A stretch of DNA of 64,000 nt from Oreocharis arfaki (Eukaryota > Chordata > Aves > Passeriformes > Paramythiidae). The first letter of the stretch is position 1. Each line of letters starts with the position of its first letter. The notes beneath the pieces were generated by a model that had not been told where the DNA came from, searched no databases, and saw only the letters and a list, made by a program, of their open reading frames with translations. Positions 1-12,344 of the stretch are shown in pieces. A program made the position numbers and the translations under genes. The stretch is from positions 62,001-126,000 of the forward strand of contig VZRR01009815.1 of the NCBI GenBank assembly GCA_013398015.1. Reading direction: 5' to 3'.

Positions 1-3000
1 TATGACTTATTTGCAATGCTCATGAACAATACAACACAGGCAGTGGGTACATCTGTATCACAAGCATCCAATCTATAACCTGCCGAGCACCTTCAGCTAA
101 TTATTTAGCGCTCCTGATTTCCCCTTTCAGTGAACTGAAGATCACTGGTGCCAAGGATATTCATTCAGCCATGAACACAAGATCATCTCCGAGCACTTTC
201 AGAATTTTTCTCTTATTAAGCTTTTTAATGTATAATTAGGGATTTCTATACCAAGTGGATACTTGTCAGCTCTTTACAACCTAGTGCAAAACATATGTTG
301 TAAAAAAATATTAAAGAATAGCCTGAATGGGTATTTTGGTTCCTGTACAGATATTCCTGCAGATACTGGACATTTTCAAGGCATGTATTTATATACAAAG
401 AGCCAGAAAACCTGACCATTAGAACTGTATCTTATTTTGATGAAAATAAAAGAAGCTTCATAGGTATCTTTCTAACATGGGTTCTATTTTCACTGGGATT
501 TGTATTTCAATGTGTAAAAATGAATTATAAAATTTGATATTTTACAAGCTTGCTTTAGTTGGATAAATGTCTCTACTCCTAAACCCGTTTCACCTACCTA
601 CCTGTTCTCTCAAATCACTATTAGTATAATCCAGCTGAAGTGTTAAGAACAGATATTACCATTTCAATTATCAACAGATGGCTTTCATGAGTACTTTTTT
701 TCAGTCTTGCAATCAAATGAAACCTGCTCTAACAACAACTTCTTCCAAGTTTCTACCTTTCAGAGTCAAGGTGAACCAAGGAAAGGAAGCCCTTTCCCAG
801 CTTAACGGAAAATGTGTTGAATGTGTTCCTACTGACTCCAGCAACAGAAGTTTCCAGGAGTGAAGCCTGGGCTCAGTGCACGTAAACACTGAAGTTTTTG
901 TGTTAGTTTGCTATAGGTATCGTTTAAGTTACATTTTAAAATAGCTCTATTGTAAACGTTGCATATTTATCACTTGCCTACAGAGAGTAGGTAGGAGTTT
1001 GACAGTGTTGCCAAAGAAATGTCAGTAGATGAAAAGCAAGTGCCTAAATTTTCATTTGGAGAACAACAAACCTTCTAATTATTGCACTTACGTTACAGCC
1101 TTTGTGTAGTAAACACCAAATAATCAGGAACTAAAAGTTAACCCTTCAGGTTTGAAAACAAAACATTTGAAATATTTAAATGACAGTAGTAGTGCAATGG
1201 CCCTTTAAAATTAAAATGCATGAGGCTTAATAGTTTACACCCTACCAATTCCCCAATTAAGTTCAGAATAATCTTAATTAGTTAATGTCTTCCATAGCAC
1301 ATAAAAGAAGAACCAGAGCAAAAAAGGACTATATACATTTTTCTTTTCTTTTCTCAAGTTGATTGCTTGGCAATAACAGTGCATGAGCATGTCTATAAAT
1401 CAATTGCTTCAAAGACTCAATCCAGGCAACCAACTAAAGGGAAATGTTTAATTGTCCCTAGGGAATCTTTAGCTTTTCTTCCCTCGCTCTCTGCGATAGA
1501 ACTGGAAAAGGCACAAACACACACCTTGTTTCCAATAACAAATTTATCAGATGCTGACCTTGTAAAAACCAATATGCCCCAGGCCAGAGAGATGAATTTA
1601 CAACTGATACCAGAACTGTACTGTCTTTCTTGCACCCACATAAAATAACTTTGTGCTGGGTCCCAGAGCCCCAGATGGGAGCTGTACAGCTCAGCTGGGA
1701 AACAGGGACCCCATAAATCTCCCCTTGGACCACAGAGACGCCGAGCACAGCATCACCTGGCCATGCAGGGCATTTTGTATGGCTTTCAGTGACTTGGAAA
1801 AACAGGTAGAGGCAACAGACTCATTGGCACTAGTGTAGTAATGCCAACAGACTAGCAAGTGTACAAAGGTCCATATTCCAGTTACTACTGAACTAAATGG
1901 TCCCCCAGTTTGTCCTTAAATAAAGGAAAACATACAGCAAGATGTAAAAAACACCCCTCTAATTTTTTGCAGATACTACATTCACAAGAACAAATAGCAT
2001 CCAGAGGATTTCCATATTTGAAGTGCAGCCAAAATGGTGCTGTTGGAAACAGCTGTAACACAGCCTGGTGGATGTATTCATTTTTGTTTTCTGAGCATCA
2101 TTCCAGTGGCACAAATGATATTTCCCACATGCCCTCGGTCTGCAAAAATGATGATGAAAGCTTCATAAATTACTGATGCATTGCTTAGACATACTTTATA
2201 AAATTAATAAATTCTTCATGAAGCAATGGAATGATGTGAAAGCTTCCAATAGAGATTGTATGGAGGCCTTCCTTGCGTAGTTGCTACAAAGAAAAGGCCC
2301 TTTAGAACGGAGATTAAGATGAACCATCTTCATGATTAGACAGAGCACTCACACAGCAACGAAATCAGAGCAACTTCATTATTTTCCAGCACTCTAAAAA
2401 AGAAGTGCACACAAAAGACTAATAAAAGTTACACAGCAAGGATGTAAAAAAAGAGATTCAACACTGCACTGGGTAAAGATGCGCCTTGGCTGTGAATGCA
2501 GGCGTACAGCAGCACAGATAACTGCGTACAACTACTGCCAAATAAAACCAGGCCCCTCTGCCTTTGACCCTCTCTCCTGGAGAACTGTCAATTGAGAAAG
2601 TAACTGACTTTACAGATCATTAATTAGTGCATGTTGCCTATTCAGCGACAACTTCAAGTTCTCGCTTGGGTTACAAAAGCTCCACAAGTTCTATACTAAA
2701 AAATATATATAGCCTATACTAATGTGCTCTACTCTACTTCCATTGAATGGAAAATTTTTCAGCCCTAGAAAATTCAGAAAAGTAACACAGGAGAACAAAC
2801 TCAGAGTGATATATATTAAATAAGTATTAAAATACTTTCAAATTATTTAGAGAAAGATGTGCTCTGCCTTCTCTCAATGGAAGGCAGAATTTCAGAAGCT
2901 CATATCGTCCTTTTTCCTCCGAAATGCCAGATGTTTCCTGCTTCTTCTTTTCACAGCTGAATATGCAGGACAAACCTAAACCTGCTGCTCAGCTAATCCT

Positions 3001-4155
3001 GCATGGCTCATACACACAAACAGTACATGCTCTTCTGTGGTGGGTTTGGGAACCTTACAAAAGTCATACACTAAGCTTTTCTTACGCTATGGAAAAAGAA
3101 GCAAGGAAGCAGCTGCCAAGGTAATTCTGTCCCAATGCCCATTACCCACATCAGGAAAGCTGATGTTCCTCAGCTTTAGCACTGGGCAGTGCTGACTGAC
3201 CACTGCAGTGAGACCCCCACTCAGATGCACTTTGGGACCAGGGGACCCACAGAGAGCGAGATGGACACACTGAGCAGCCTGACCAGCACAGTGCATCAGC
3301 ACGTCCTCAACTGCAGCATGCGCAGGGCACTGCAAAGGGTCTGGGGAGATGTTTGAATGAAATGTATGGCCAATGGCTCTGCTAGACTCAAGGCCTGATC
3401 ATGAAAGCATCTGGCAACCCTACTGCAAACAAGACTTGTATGTGACTGCCCTCCGTGGAGCTCAGCACATTGGCTGAGGAATGCAAATGCTCTCAGGGCA
3501 AGGGCCTCAGTTGTTTGTCACAGTCCTTTCCTTGCTACTTGCCTACATTAGCATCAGTCAGAAAACCTTAAAAACCAAACAGAAACATGGTGCTTTCTTT
3601 CCAAAAGTATCATCATGCACTTGGGGCCATCACTCATGCTGCAGCTGCCTTACAGCCATGACAGGCTCTATTATTTTATTTAGCTGCAATTATTGCCATC
3701 ATTCTTGCAATGCCATAAATAGGCCTGGCACTTAAAATATTAGTTTCTTTCTCAGGTTTCTTGGATGTACAATTGCAATATTGAGCTGTTTACGGTTACT
3801 AGATGCTATAAATTCCATTGTCATATCTAGGAACCATTTCTTTTAAACACATATCCAAATGTACCTTAAAATGAACAAATCCATACAGGAGAATTTAATT
3901 CCTTAAAATATGCAGTGGGTAACAGAAGCTGTTTAGAATATGAGGAAGATCATCTTTGTAAACCTATCCATAAGCTTGGGATAAATGCATATTTTACAAA
4001 ACTACTTAAATGGATATACTTTACATTATGGGATTGAGGAATTAATCTATTGAGGAAGCTGAGATGCTCATGATTAGAAGAAAAAAAAAAAGAAGTTGCT
4101 TGCAAGTTTACAGACTGGAAAGAAGCACTAAAACCCAACACTTTTCATAAAGGAC
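1..4155. other. Non-coding stretch, no gene recognised
   Basis: This is AT-rich DNA with stops in all frames. The longest open frames are under 100 codons and look like none of the families I know. A mildly GC-richer patch lies at about 3100-3350 and is open for 82 codons on the minus strand, with no recognisable motif. I see no LTR, no interpretable poly-A tail and no CR1 3' end with ATTCTATG-type octamers. It is best read as intergenic or intronic sequence. I see nothing else in it. Confidence 0.6.
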
Positions 4156-4736
4156 TGTGCTAGTTTTAGCTGGTGTAGAGCTAATTTTCTGTAAGTACAG
4201 TATGGGCTGTGTTTTGGATTTGTGCTAGAAATTGTTTGCTACCACAGAGATGTTTTCCTTACTGCTGAGCAGGGCTCACACAGAGTCAAGGCCGTTCCTG
4301 CTCCTCACCCCACCCCAGGAGCAAGAAGCCTGGGGGTGCCCATGGAGCTGGGGGAGGATGCAGCTGAGACAGCTGACCCTGAGTGACCACAGGAAAGCCC
4401 AGACTGTATGGAATCACTCTCTGTGTATAAACCCTTCTCAAAGAAGGAAGTGGGGATGTTCACAGTAATGGTGTTTTGTCTTCCCACAGCACCAATGTGT
4501 GGTAAGGCTCTTGCTGTCCTGGGGAAGTGATGAATGAATTTTTTGGCTGCCCATAGGAAGTGGTGAATGAATCCCTTGTTTTGCTTTGCTCCTGTGCAGG
4601 TTTTGCTTTTGCTATGAAACTGTTTTTATCTCAAACCACAAGTTTTCTTTCTTTCCCTTCCCATCCTCTCCCCCATCCCACTGGTGGGTAGAGAGCTATG
4701 TGAGGTTGAGTTGTTAATTGGGGTTAAACTACGACA
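4156..4736 (+). mobile_element. 5' LTR of an avian endogenous retrovirus (class II/ERVK-like)
   Basis: The block begins TGTGCTAG and ends ACTACGACA, so it has the TG...CA termini of an LTR. A TATAAA box is at 4426-4431, preceded by a GC-richer U3. A decayed polyadenylation signal (ATGAAA where ATTAAA would be expected) lies near 4614-4619. A pyrimidine-rich U5 at about 4640-4680 precedes the end. The overall wording, including the 'gtgaatgaatyccttgttttgctttg' stretch, matches what I remember of a common songbird ERV LTR; that recollection is not a database hit. A primer binding site follows directly, so this is a 5' LTR attached to internal sequence, not a solo LTR. No matching 3' LTR is visible in the window, so the provirus is truncated or rearranged downstream and no target duplication can be assigned. 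Confidence 0.88.
4426..4431 (+). promoter_or_regulatory. TATA box of the 4156-4736 LTR
   Basis: TATAAA occurs about 270 bp into the 581-bp LTR. This is the usual place for the U3 core promoter and would put transcription start near 4455. The element is degraded, so present-day activity is unknown. Confidence 0.6.
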
Positions 4737-4744
4737 GTCGTTTT

Positions 4745-4762
4745 TGGTGCCCAGTGTGAGGC
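4745..4762 (+). other. Retroviral primer binding site, decayed tRNA-Lys type
   Basis: Eight bases after the LTR end there is an 18-bp site starting TGGTGCCC. It matches the tRNA-Lys(1,2) primer binding site used by betaretroviruses at 14 of 18 positions. All four differences are transitions, and two of them are C-to-T changes at CpG sites. This fits an old insertion and supports a class II (ERVK-like) assignment. Confidence 0.75.
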
Positions 4763-5286
4763 TCGAAGGGTTCGAGATAACGGCAGATTTGATTGGAATG
4801 TGCCAGGTGGAATTTATAGCTGTCATTGCAGCTTAGCCATTAATCAGCAGGCTCCCGTGCTTGCCATGGGGCTCTCTTGCCTGCCTGTCTCTTAGAGTCC
4901 AGTGCTTGTCAGTGGCTGCGCTTTGCTCTCGCTGCTGTGCTCTGCTCTTATCACCTCACTGCTGTGCCTAGGAACGTTTTGATAACAGCAGTGGCCACAC
5001 ACCTGGGCTGGCAGGTGGCCAGGGCATCGCTGCTGTGCCTGTGCTGGATGGGCTGGAACTCCTCTGCAAACTCCAGTCCAAGGGACTGTGACCAGTGGGT
5101 GAGTCCAGGTGAGAGTGGGGCACCCTGAAGTGCCTGCAGCCATAACCAAGCCCAGACCAGAGCAGGTACATCTCGAAGCATGTGTGGCCATGGCTGTGTC
5201 TGTGGAGCAGCAGGTCCATCCCTGAAGGCACTGTGGCCCATGGATATGGCCATGCTGGAGAAGATGTGCCTCGATACATAAGTCTG
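4763..5286 (+). mobile_element. Retroviral leader (internal, untranslated) of the class II ERV
   Basis: This is sequence downstream of the primer binding site and contiguous with the 4156-4736 LTR. It is GC-richer than the surroundings. It carries no start of gag, protease or polymerase that I can recognise. The open frames crossing it on the minus strand (up to 149 codons) are by-products of the GC-rich repeats. The second half (from about 5079) is a tandem array with a period near 48 bp, annotated separately. The leader is interrupted at 5287-5290 by a second LTR. Confidence 0.7.
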
Positions 5287-5290
5287 CCAC
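5079..5290 (+). repeat. Tandem array, period about 48 bp, inside the ERV leader
   Basis: Four imperfect units are readable. They are anchored by AAGGGACTG near 5080, GAAG at 5127-5130, GAAG at 5175-5178 and GAAG at 5224-5227, giving spacings of 48 and 49 bp for the last three. Each unit then carries a TG(C/T)GGCC-ATGG-like core and ends with a GGAGCAG or GGAGAAG-like motif. A fifth, weaker unit starts near 5272 and appears to continue on the far side of the inserted LTR (from 5718). The array is directly visible. Its function is unknown; related avian LTRs have similar GC-rich modules. Confidence 0.6.
5287..5290. repeat. Target site duplication, left copy (CCAC)
   Basis: CCAC immediately precedes the TGATGCCTTG terminus and recurs at 5718-5721 immediately after CAAGGCATCA. 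A 4-bp duplication of this kind marks integrase-mediated insertion. Confidence 0.8.
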
Positions 5291-5604
5291 TGATGCCTTG
5301 GGTTTTCACTTCTATACTTTTCAAATCTTGTACTGCTAGTGTGTAACTCTGAAGCTTCTCGCAACCTGACAGCTGCTGTTCTCTCAGGCCAGGCAGTCAC
5401 AACAAAGGCTTGCTCTTCAAGGACACCCAGACTTTCCTATCCCAAAATGTGTAAACCAACATCTTGAGAAGGGGGGTAACCTTGGGGAAATTACATCATT
5501 AGCTGAAGTTTTAATTAGAGAATTTATGCTGATATGCAGATGAACCAAACCTGTAAAAGTTTGAAGAACTCGTGACTTGTTGGTCATCTTGGGGTCCATT
5601 TTGA

Positions 5605-5623
5605 GAGGAGCCTTTGGCTCCTC
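5605..5623 (+). other. Hairpin in the presumed R region of the nested LTR
   Basis: GAGGAGCC and GGCTCCTC form a perfect 8-bp stem around a TTT loop, about 25 bases before AATAAA. Stem-loops at this position are common in retroviral R regions, where they affect polyadenylation and RNA stability. Confidence 0.5.
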
Positions 5624-5648
5624 AGGGTGTACCTTTGAAGGCCTTTCA

Positions 5649-5654
5649 AATAAA
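5649..5654 (+). terminator. Polyadenylation signal of the nested LTR
   Basis: AATAAA lies about 63 bp upstream of the LTR end, as expected for the R/U5 boundary. It sets the orientation of the element. Confidence 0.6.
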
Positions 5655-5717
5655 TACCCACCTTTATTCCCCTACTCCTGTCTAGTCTCTGTTTCTAGCT
5701 AGCCATTCAAGGCATCA

Positions 5718-5861
5718 CCACAGCAGTACTTTGCAATTACAGAAGTATTTGGATGTTGGGGCGGTTGAGCTGGCAACGGTAGAAGCCGAGATGCCAGAAA
5801 CTCCTGGTGCAGGAGACTCCCTGCACCGGTGGATCAACTCAGAAATGCAAATAGCTTCCCT
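5718..5861 (+). mobile_element. Probable continuation of the class II ERV internal region
   Basis: Removing the nested LTR and one CCAC copy joins the left flank to this sequence and completes a fifth, weak copy of the 48-bp leader repeat. The segment is therefore probably still retroviral. It contains a perfect 8-bp hairpin (GGTGCAGG at 5806-5813 with CCTGCACC at 5820-5827). No gag reading frame is recognisable. The 3' limit is uncertain; an ambiguous base is at 5862. Confidence 0.4.
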
Positions 5862-6110
5862 NCTCTTTTGCCTCTGACCCCTTCGGAATAAACCTTTCAG
5901 AACTCATGCGGAGAGCCCTCCACGCTCCTTGCCCCTGGTAACACCTGAGCTGTCCTGGCCTGGGTGTGGGGCTGTGTCTCGGTGCCATCCATCGGCACGG
6001 GGGCTGGAAGTCGGCCTGCGAGGTGCCGAGCTGCACCCCCAGGGCATCCCTTGCAGGGGATGCTTTCGGGTTAACGCGGCGATTTCAGCCACCCCACAAC
6101 CACCCCACAT
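5862..6110. other. GC-rich, CpG-containing patch after the ERV
   Basis: The single N at 5862 is followed by about 250 bp that is clearly richer in G, C and CpG than anything on either side. Composition falls back to AT-rich near 6115. It could be the remaining internal part of the ERV or an unrelated GC patch. Open frames on both strands (up to 88 codons) have no recognisable content. No 3' LTR is found here. Confidence 0.35.
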
Positions 6111-6885
6111 TTGGAGTCCATTATTTCTCAACCATTTCTTTCACAAGCAAATTAATACAGCATTCAAACCACTACAAATAAAACTCATGGATTGAACATA
6201 TAGTAGGTGTATCAAAGTTATTCAGGAAAAATTACATTTTTCACTTATTGTTGGCAGGCTAAAACTAGAGAAGCCCTCTGCAACTTCCTTTGATGACTAT
6301 TTTGAGTTGACACAAAGATCAAGGTCAAAACACGGTCATCATATCCTAAGGAGGACCTTGCTTGCAAAGCAACCCCATATGAACTGATCACTGAGTTGCA
6401 GCCACTTTTTATAAACACTTTTCTCTAACAAGAAGGAAATCTGGACTTCAAATACCTTTATAACCATAATGATTGGTATTACACTCCACCAAATGGAGAC
6501 TGAAAATGGATCTAGTGAAGGAATAAGGTAACTTTCTTCAAGTGATTTCCCACCAACCTTAATGACCAAGACTGAAGAGGCACAAGTTTAGTGTCAGCAC
6601 AGACACAGGTTTGAGAAAGCGGAAGGAGGGGAAGAGCTCATTCTGCCCATGTCAGTGTCCCATAATATTGCTTGTACAAGGCTTTGACAACATCTTGCAT
6701 CTTTTCAAAGAAATGACTGCTGTGAAACCCTGGACCTATCTATCCAGGGTACAAACAAGGACCTCACAAGGTGTTATATGGCCCTGGAGCCAGCCAGGGG
6801 AACCTGTTCAGTAATGGTGTAGGGAACACACTGAAAGCAAAGCCAGCATCACTCCTTAGCACCTACATTTAAAAAGCCACAAATT

Positions 6886-6907
6886 NNNNNNNNNNNNNNN
6901 NNNNNNN
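6886..6907. other. Assembly gap (22 N)
   Basis: There are 22 unknown bases directly followed by a run of A. The gap probably sits in a homopolymer or low-complexity A tract. Confidence 0.95.
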
Positions 6908-9900
6908 AAAAAAAAAAAAATCTAAGAAAGGCACAGCCTGTCCAACCAGGTAGAAGATATTAGGGTATGTCAGAACTTCATGCTCCTATGCCACAGAAAG
7001 ACCTGATGCTGCCCAGTGTGACATTTGGGGACATCCCAAATGACTCATTTTCTGTGTCACTTCAAGAAGGTTGTACCCACTCACAAGAAAACACACAGCA
7101 TAATTCCATGCAGACAGAAAAAAAGGAGACAATCTGCTTCTTGAAGGCTTCAGTACATCCCATCCCATGCAACACAGAATTCTTTTTTTCCTGCTGCAGA
7201 GTTCAATCCATTAACTTGTTTTGGGTTAGAGACTAGAAAGCACAGCCAAGGAGATCATCTTGAACTGTTTGACAGGGTTTTCCCTTCCAAAAGCCATAGA
7301 CTGAGCATCTATCAAGCCATCCTTTCTAATTTAATTGGGTTGTAGTTTACACTTGCAACAAACAATAAAGTTAGAGTAATGAGTTTCAATCACAGGACTC
7401 CAGCAAAGAGTTTAATTTATACACGTAATTAAAGTCACCATCTTACTGTCCTTTCCTTGCTCTTGGTACTGTACCAGACACATTATCACCAGTCATCTTC
7501 TCATAGTATCAGAAACTTCTTCAGACATGGGCAGCAATGTTTCTGCCTGAAACCAGTATCAGGCTTCACTGCACTGAAACAAAGTGAGCAGAATGCAATC
7601 CCGACTTCTTTTACTTGTCCCATTTTTTTTAAAGACTCAAAAATACCTTTTGAAAGGGCTCCTAGCAACCTGCTATGTTTTAATAGCATTTTAATAGTAT
7701 TAATAATTAAGTAGTGATTTTAAATGCAGTAAAACCCATATACATCTTCTGACTGAACGATTAAACAGGTGCAGGCCCAAACTTAAACAAATTTAACTCA
7801 GCATTCATTATTTTAGTTCATTTAGAATCAAGAGCATGTATAGTGTTCAAAATGCTAATTAGCAATGTGAAAATAAAATCCTAAAATGGTTTCAAAGAGT
7901 AACTTTTGCACGATTTCTGAATTAACCTAAGCCAATCACTTCTTCATCCTAAGAATTAAACAAGAATTCAATTAGACAAAACCATTAAACTGGCAGCTTT
8001 AAGAGCAACTCTTCTTTCTGCATTTGAATATAAACACTTATCTTAATACCAAGCCAGACATCGTTAAAGTCCCCTGTATTCAAGAGAATCCTTGACTCTT
8101 GTTACAGGAAGCAATTTTGATATCAGGAAATCAGTTGCTTGATTATTTTTTGTTTATTTATTTATTTTCCAAACTAAATTAGTGTTTGCCAAAACACTTC
8201 AGAATAGAAAGTAGCTTTATTATGAAATGACAGCTGGTTGGTTCATACTTCTTACAATCCTCAGTTCATGCAAAATACCAGGTTTACATACTTTGAAGTT
8301 ATCTGAGCAAGCAGTACCAGAAGAACCCGGACAGAGTACCCACGTTTATTTCCATGGATCAGTAAGAACTTTTCAAATTGAAACACTTGCAAAAACTACA
8401 TTCAAATGAGGACCGAGAAACACTGACTGCCCCTATTATTCTGCGATCCCAGAAGCAAAACCTTTTCACCACTCTCACAAAGCACTGCTTGTACTTCACA
8501 CTTCCATGTGTAGGAGAGCCGGACTGGAAAAATGGTAACTGAAAACAGTTGGTGTGTGAAGGTGAGAGGAACTACAGGCACTGCTCTGCTTTGCATGTCA
8601 ATAAAAATACCAGATAATTAGTACATTAATGGTTGCCTCGATTGCTTTGCATGTATCAGAGTATTTCCTTAGGACCAAGAAACGCTGGAACCCGGTCACC
8701 ATACAAAGGAGAGATGGCTTTGGAAGAAAAGGCACGGAACCACCTGCTGCCCCTTCTTTGCTAAGGGATACTCACCCGAGAGAAACATCCAGCATTTGTC
8801 TGCACAGAAAATGAAATCAAGCAGCAGCACAACCACAACAAACAACCGCTGGTGCCTGCCTGCGCCGGGACTCCTCCTGCCCGTCACAGCACTGCTGGAG
8901 GCATGGTGCTGCAGGAGGAACACGAGAGGAGGAAGGGCAGGACACAGCACTGGGGGCCATGCCCCTCTCTGATCTGTTCCGAGCAAGAGCACAAGTTTAT
9001 GCAAGAGGGATATAGCCATGAAAAGTCAAAGGAGAGAAACCCTGAAAAACAGCAGCATTAACAGGCCAAAGGAAGACCAGAAGGAAGCCAAGGTAATGAG
9101 GGCAGGAAAGGAGCCAGCCAGAACTGACAATCAGCTGCAGGGCAGGGAAAGTCCCGTCAGACTCTCAGACACCCCTTCAGTGAGAGAAACTCGCTCTTTG
9201 GCTGCCTTTTCAGCTGCTCCAAAGGGGCTTCCTCCTGCTGCATGAGAAATGGAAGCACAAATGAGTCACACTGGCCTGGCAATTCCTCCTTCTAGGAAGA
9301 ATCTTTGCACATTAACAGGTAATTAACACCAGGATCTTATTCCCCTCCCGGCAAGGGAAGGCAGCACCTTGCAGGTGATGCTGCCCCGTGCTCTTCTCTT
9401 CCCCCAGCACATGCAGCTCTGGAAGGCGACCTCTGGTACCGATCACCAATTTCATGAAGAAAAGTAAAATAGCTCTGCTGCCCTATTTCCCTGCCTGACA
9501 AACACGAACACTGCATTCCCCTGGATATACAAGGATCTGTTTTTCTCTCTTGCGTTGTTTTGTGTTACAGTGTTTCCCTTTTCGTAAGGCTACATTCTAG
9601 CATTGTTGCAACAGTTAATTACATTCTATTTTAATAAGCGTCTTGGTTTAACCTCTGCTTGTATGATATTAAACTCTAAACCTCACCTCTGCATTCTTTT
9701 CCAACAGAGAAATACCAGACAGCCTGTGGTGGTTATGAATTTTTCTTAACCTCTGTGATGTTTTTTCCAATACATCTTAATTTATTACTAACTATTAGTG
9801 CAAGCATTCTGAATCCAGTGTTTGCAATGGTCTTGGTGATTGTGGTCCAGTGATGATCCCAGCCCTCTCAGAGGAAAATGACTGCTTCTCCTCTTCAACC

Positions 9901-12316
9901 TCACATTTTTGTACCAGTTCAAGGACTTTTCCTGGTGGAAACTACTGGTCAAATGACAGGCAAAGAGATACACTCATGTTCAAAACATTCCCTCTGGTTT
10001 GTGACTTGCTTAGGATTTGGTGCCCAGCCATTGCCTCCCCACCAGCTACAGGGTTTTGGTTACTGGGGGAAGCACAATGAACACAGAAATGACCAAATCA
10101 CACTCAGCCTCGTACTTCAACACACACTGTGTGCTCCAGTCCACACAACTACAAGAAGAAGAAATAAGGAGAAAGAAGGAAGTGGAATTCAGTAAAACAA
10201 AACAACCAGGGGAGAAAGGAAACCCAAAGGCAATTCCTTCTGATCAAAAGCATGGACACAGAAGAAAAATAAAATCTCAATTTCAACCAGAGATTGTGCT
10301 TCGGGGTGTTTCCCAGATTTGTCTAACTTCAGGATTTCTACAATCCTGTGTTGTACTGGAGCCCTTAGTAACTGCTGTTCACTGCCAGACTAAGGAAATA
10401 TTTTATCCTTCAGAATGCATGTGAGTTTTCATCCTATGGCTTTACAACAAGCTTCATATCCAGGAAACATAACAACAAGGAAAATCAATGTTGTGTAGTA
10501 TTTAGATTCTACATATCTAAGTAGCCATGGTGAATTAATCACAACAACGATCTGCAAGGAAAAAAGTCAAAAAATACGCTGAACTTTAAAATTTTACATT
10601 GAAGCAGAATAACCCCCTCAAGTTGTAGAGTACAATTACCATAACACTATTTTGGCTGTGCACAGCCAGTTAAATAAGATTCATTTAGCAACTCTTAAAT
10701 ACCAGTAAAAGGCAAACATCTCCATGTATAGGCCACGCTCGCTCATTCCTGTGCTCTGGAGTGTATTCAGAAATGATTTCTTCAATTAGCCAGACATAGT
10801 GTCTAACGAAGGACCTACTTCTCATTAAGGATTATTTAATCATGTGGAGATTGGAAGGCATTTTCTCCAGCTGTTTTTGAGTTCCCGATTAATTAAGAGA
10901 TGCTTAAAATGTTTTTCAAATGTATTTTCGCCCCATAATAATCCCAAAGAATGTTCTGTATCCCAACTCCCTTCTCTACCACCGTAAAGCATTGGAAACA
11001 CATAAAAGTTGTCAGAGATCCACCTACAGAATTCACTACTCTGAAAACTGCAACAGGAAAAGGGGAAAAAAAAAATCCTTGAAAAATTACAGAAGAGAAA
11101 AGCAAGAGACAATCCTGCTGCACAATTGCACCTGGCCTTCTGATAGGCTTGGCTTTGCTTTCTAAAATCTGTAAGCCTCTAGTAGTATTGTACTTTATTA
11201 GCATTTTGCAACTGAAGTCAACACCTTAAAAAACTACAACAGTAGCAGTATTTTAAGTTATTACCTTATTATTACCTTGGTTCCCATCTACGAAAGTTTC
11301 TATTACAGAAGGTAAGCTGATACTTTTCCAGTCATATGGCCTGCCAACACAGGCAAATGCACAAAGAAATGCACTACACAAAATACCGTTTTCACTCTAG
11401 ACAACACAGACAATGAAGGAGATGAAATTTGTAGCATAAATACTAGAGTAAAATAAATAAGGCAAGTAGCTGTCAACATATTAACAACAACTTAATCTCT
11501 TGAAAACGAGAAGCAGAAATGAAATCAGAAAGAATATTCCCGACAGCTACAGTTACAAGTGACACACACAAATCCTGTTTATTGTTCTCTTCCCATGTGA
11601 GCTGGTATCTTATATATCCCACTGCTTGGGAGTTGATCATGAAAGCAATGCTGGGGTCTAAGATTTTCTTACAACTATTCTTCTGTTTGAATTCCCCTAA
11701 GAAATGCAGAAATAGGTCACACCAGTTCTCATACGTCTCTGCCTCGCTAATTTGGCAGACTAACTTCTATTAGCAGCACACTACATTTGCCTGTAATGCA
11801 TCACAAGCTGCTGACACTTTCATACATACAAATAATTGCTTTTAGAGAAAGAATTACTGCATCAGTACTAAGTTATGGAGTACTAAGTAATTTGTAAGAA
11901 GCTCATCTAAGAAGTCTACCACATGGCAGGGTTTCCCATTCATTTAAATAAACACAGCTGAAAGGAAAAGTCTCACACTCTAAGTGCTCCTCTTCCCTCT
12001 ACTATTATTTCCATATAGCATCACGAATACCGAATGAGCTTTAGCAAATACAGAGACAGACAAACTGTATTGCTTTTGGTGAGATAAATCCTTCCTTCAA
12101 CAGCCTCACAACCACATTCCTTTTCTGCCTTATCTCCTACTTGATTCTGTGCCTGTTCAGACACTGTTTTCTCTCCCAGTCTTCTAAACCCTTTCCCTTT
12201 CTGTTCTTCACTTTCTCCTTGCTCCCATTACCACTCCTACTTGTCCATATTTTACTTTTTTCCTAAATACAACACATAACAACAGAGTAACTCATGAACA
12301 AATGTTAGAAGCCAGA

Positions 12317-12344
12317 GCTCCATTCCTGATGCTCCATTCCTGAC
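12317..12344 (+). repeat. Tandem duplication, 14-bp unit, two copies
   Basis: The unit GCTCCATTCCTGA plus one base occurs twice head to tail, with one difference in the last base. It is a small local slippage duplication with no sign of function. Confidence 0.7.

Larger units (their letters stand above)
5291..5717 (+). mobile_element. Solo LTR nested in the ERV leader (class I/gammaretroviral-like)
   Basis: This 427-bp element has perfect 10-bp terminal inverted repeats (TGATGCCTTG at the left, CAAGGCATCA at the right) containing the obligatory TG and CA. It is flanked by an identical 4-bp duplication, CCAC, at 5287-5290 and 5718-5721. AATAAA is at 5649-5654, about 65 bp before the end, which sets the + orientation. 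A perfect hairpin in the presumed R region lies at 5605-5623. Four-base duplications are typical of gammaretrovirus-related (ERV1) integration. No primer binding site or internal sequence follows, so it is a solo LTR left by recombination. It is younger than the class II element it interrupts. Confidence 0.88.

Noticed and set aside
4766..4776. GGTTCGAGA resembling a tRNA B box
   Set aside because: It lies just after the retroviral primer binding site, and no A box or cloverleaf can be folded around it.
4892..5400. Overlapping minus-strand open frames of 118-149 codons
   Set aside because: They lie across the ERV leader repeat array and the nested LTR, on the strand opposite to the elements; they arise from GC-rich repeats without stops and encode nothing recognisable.
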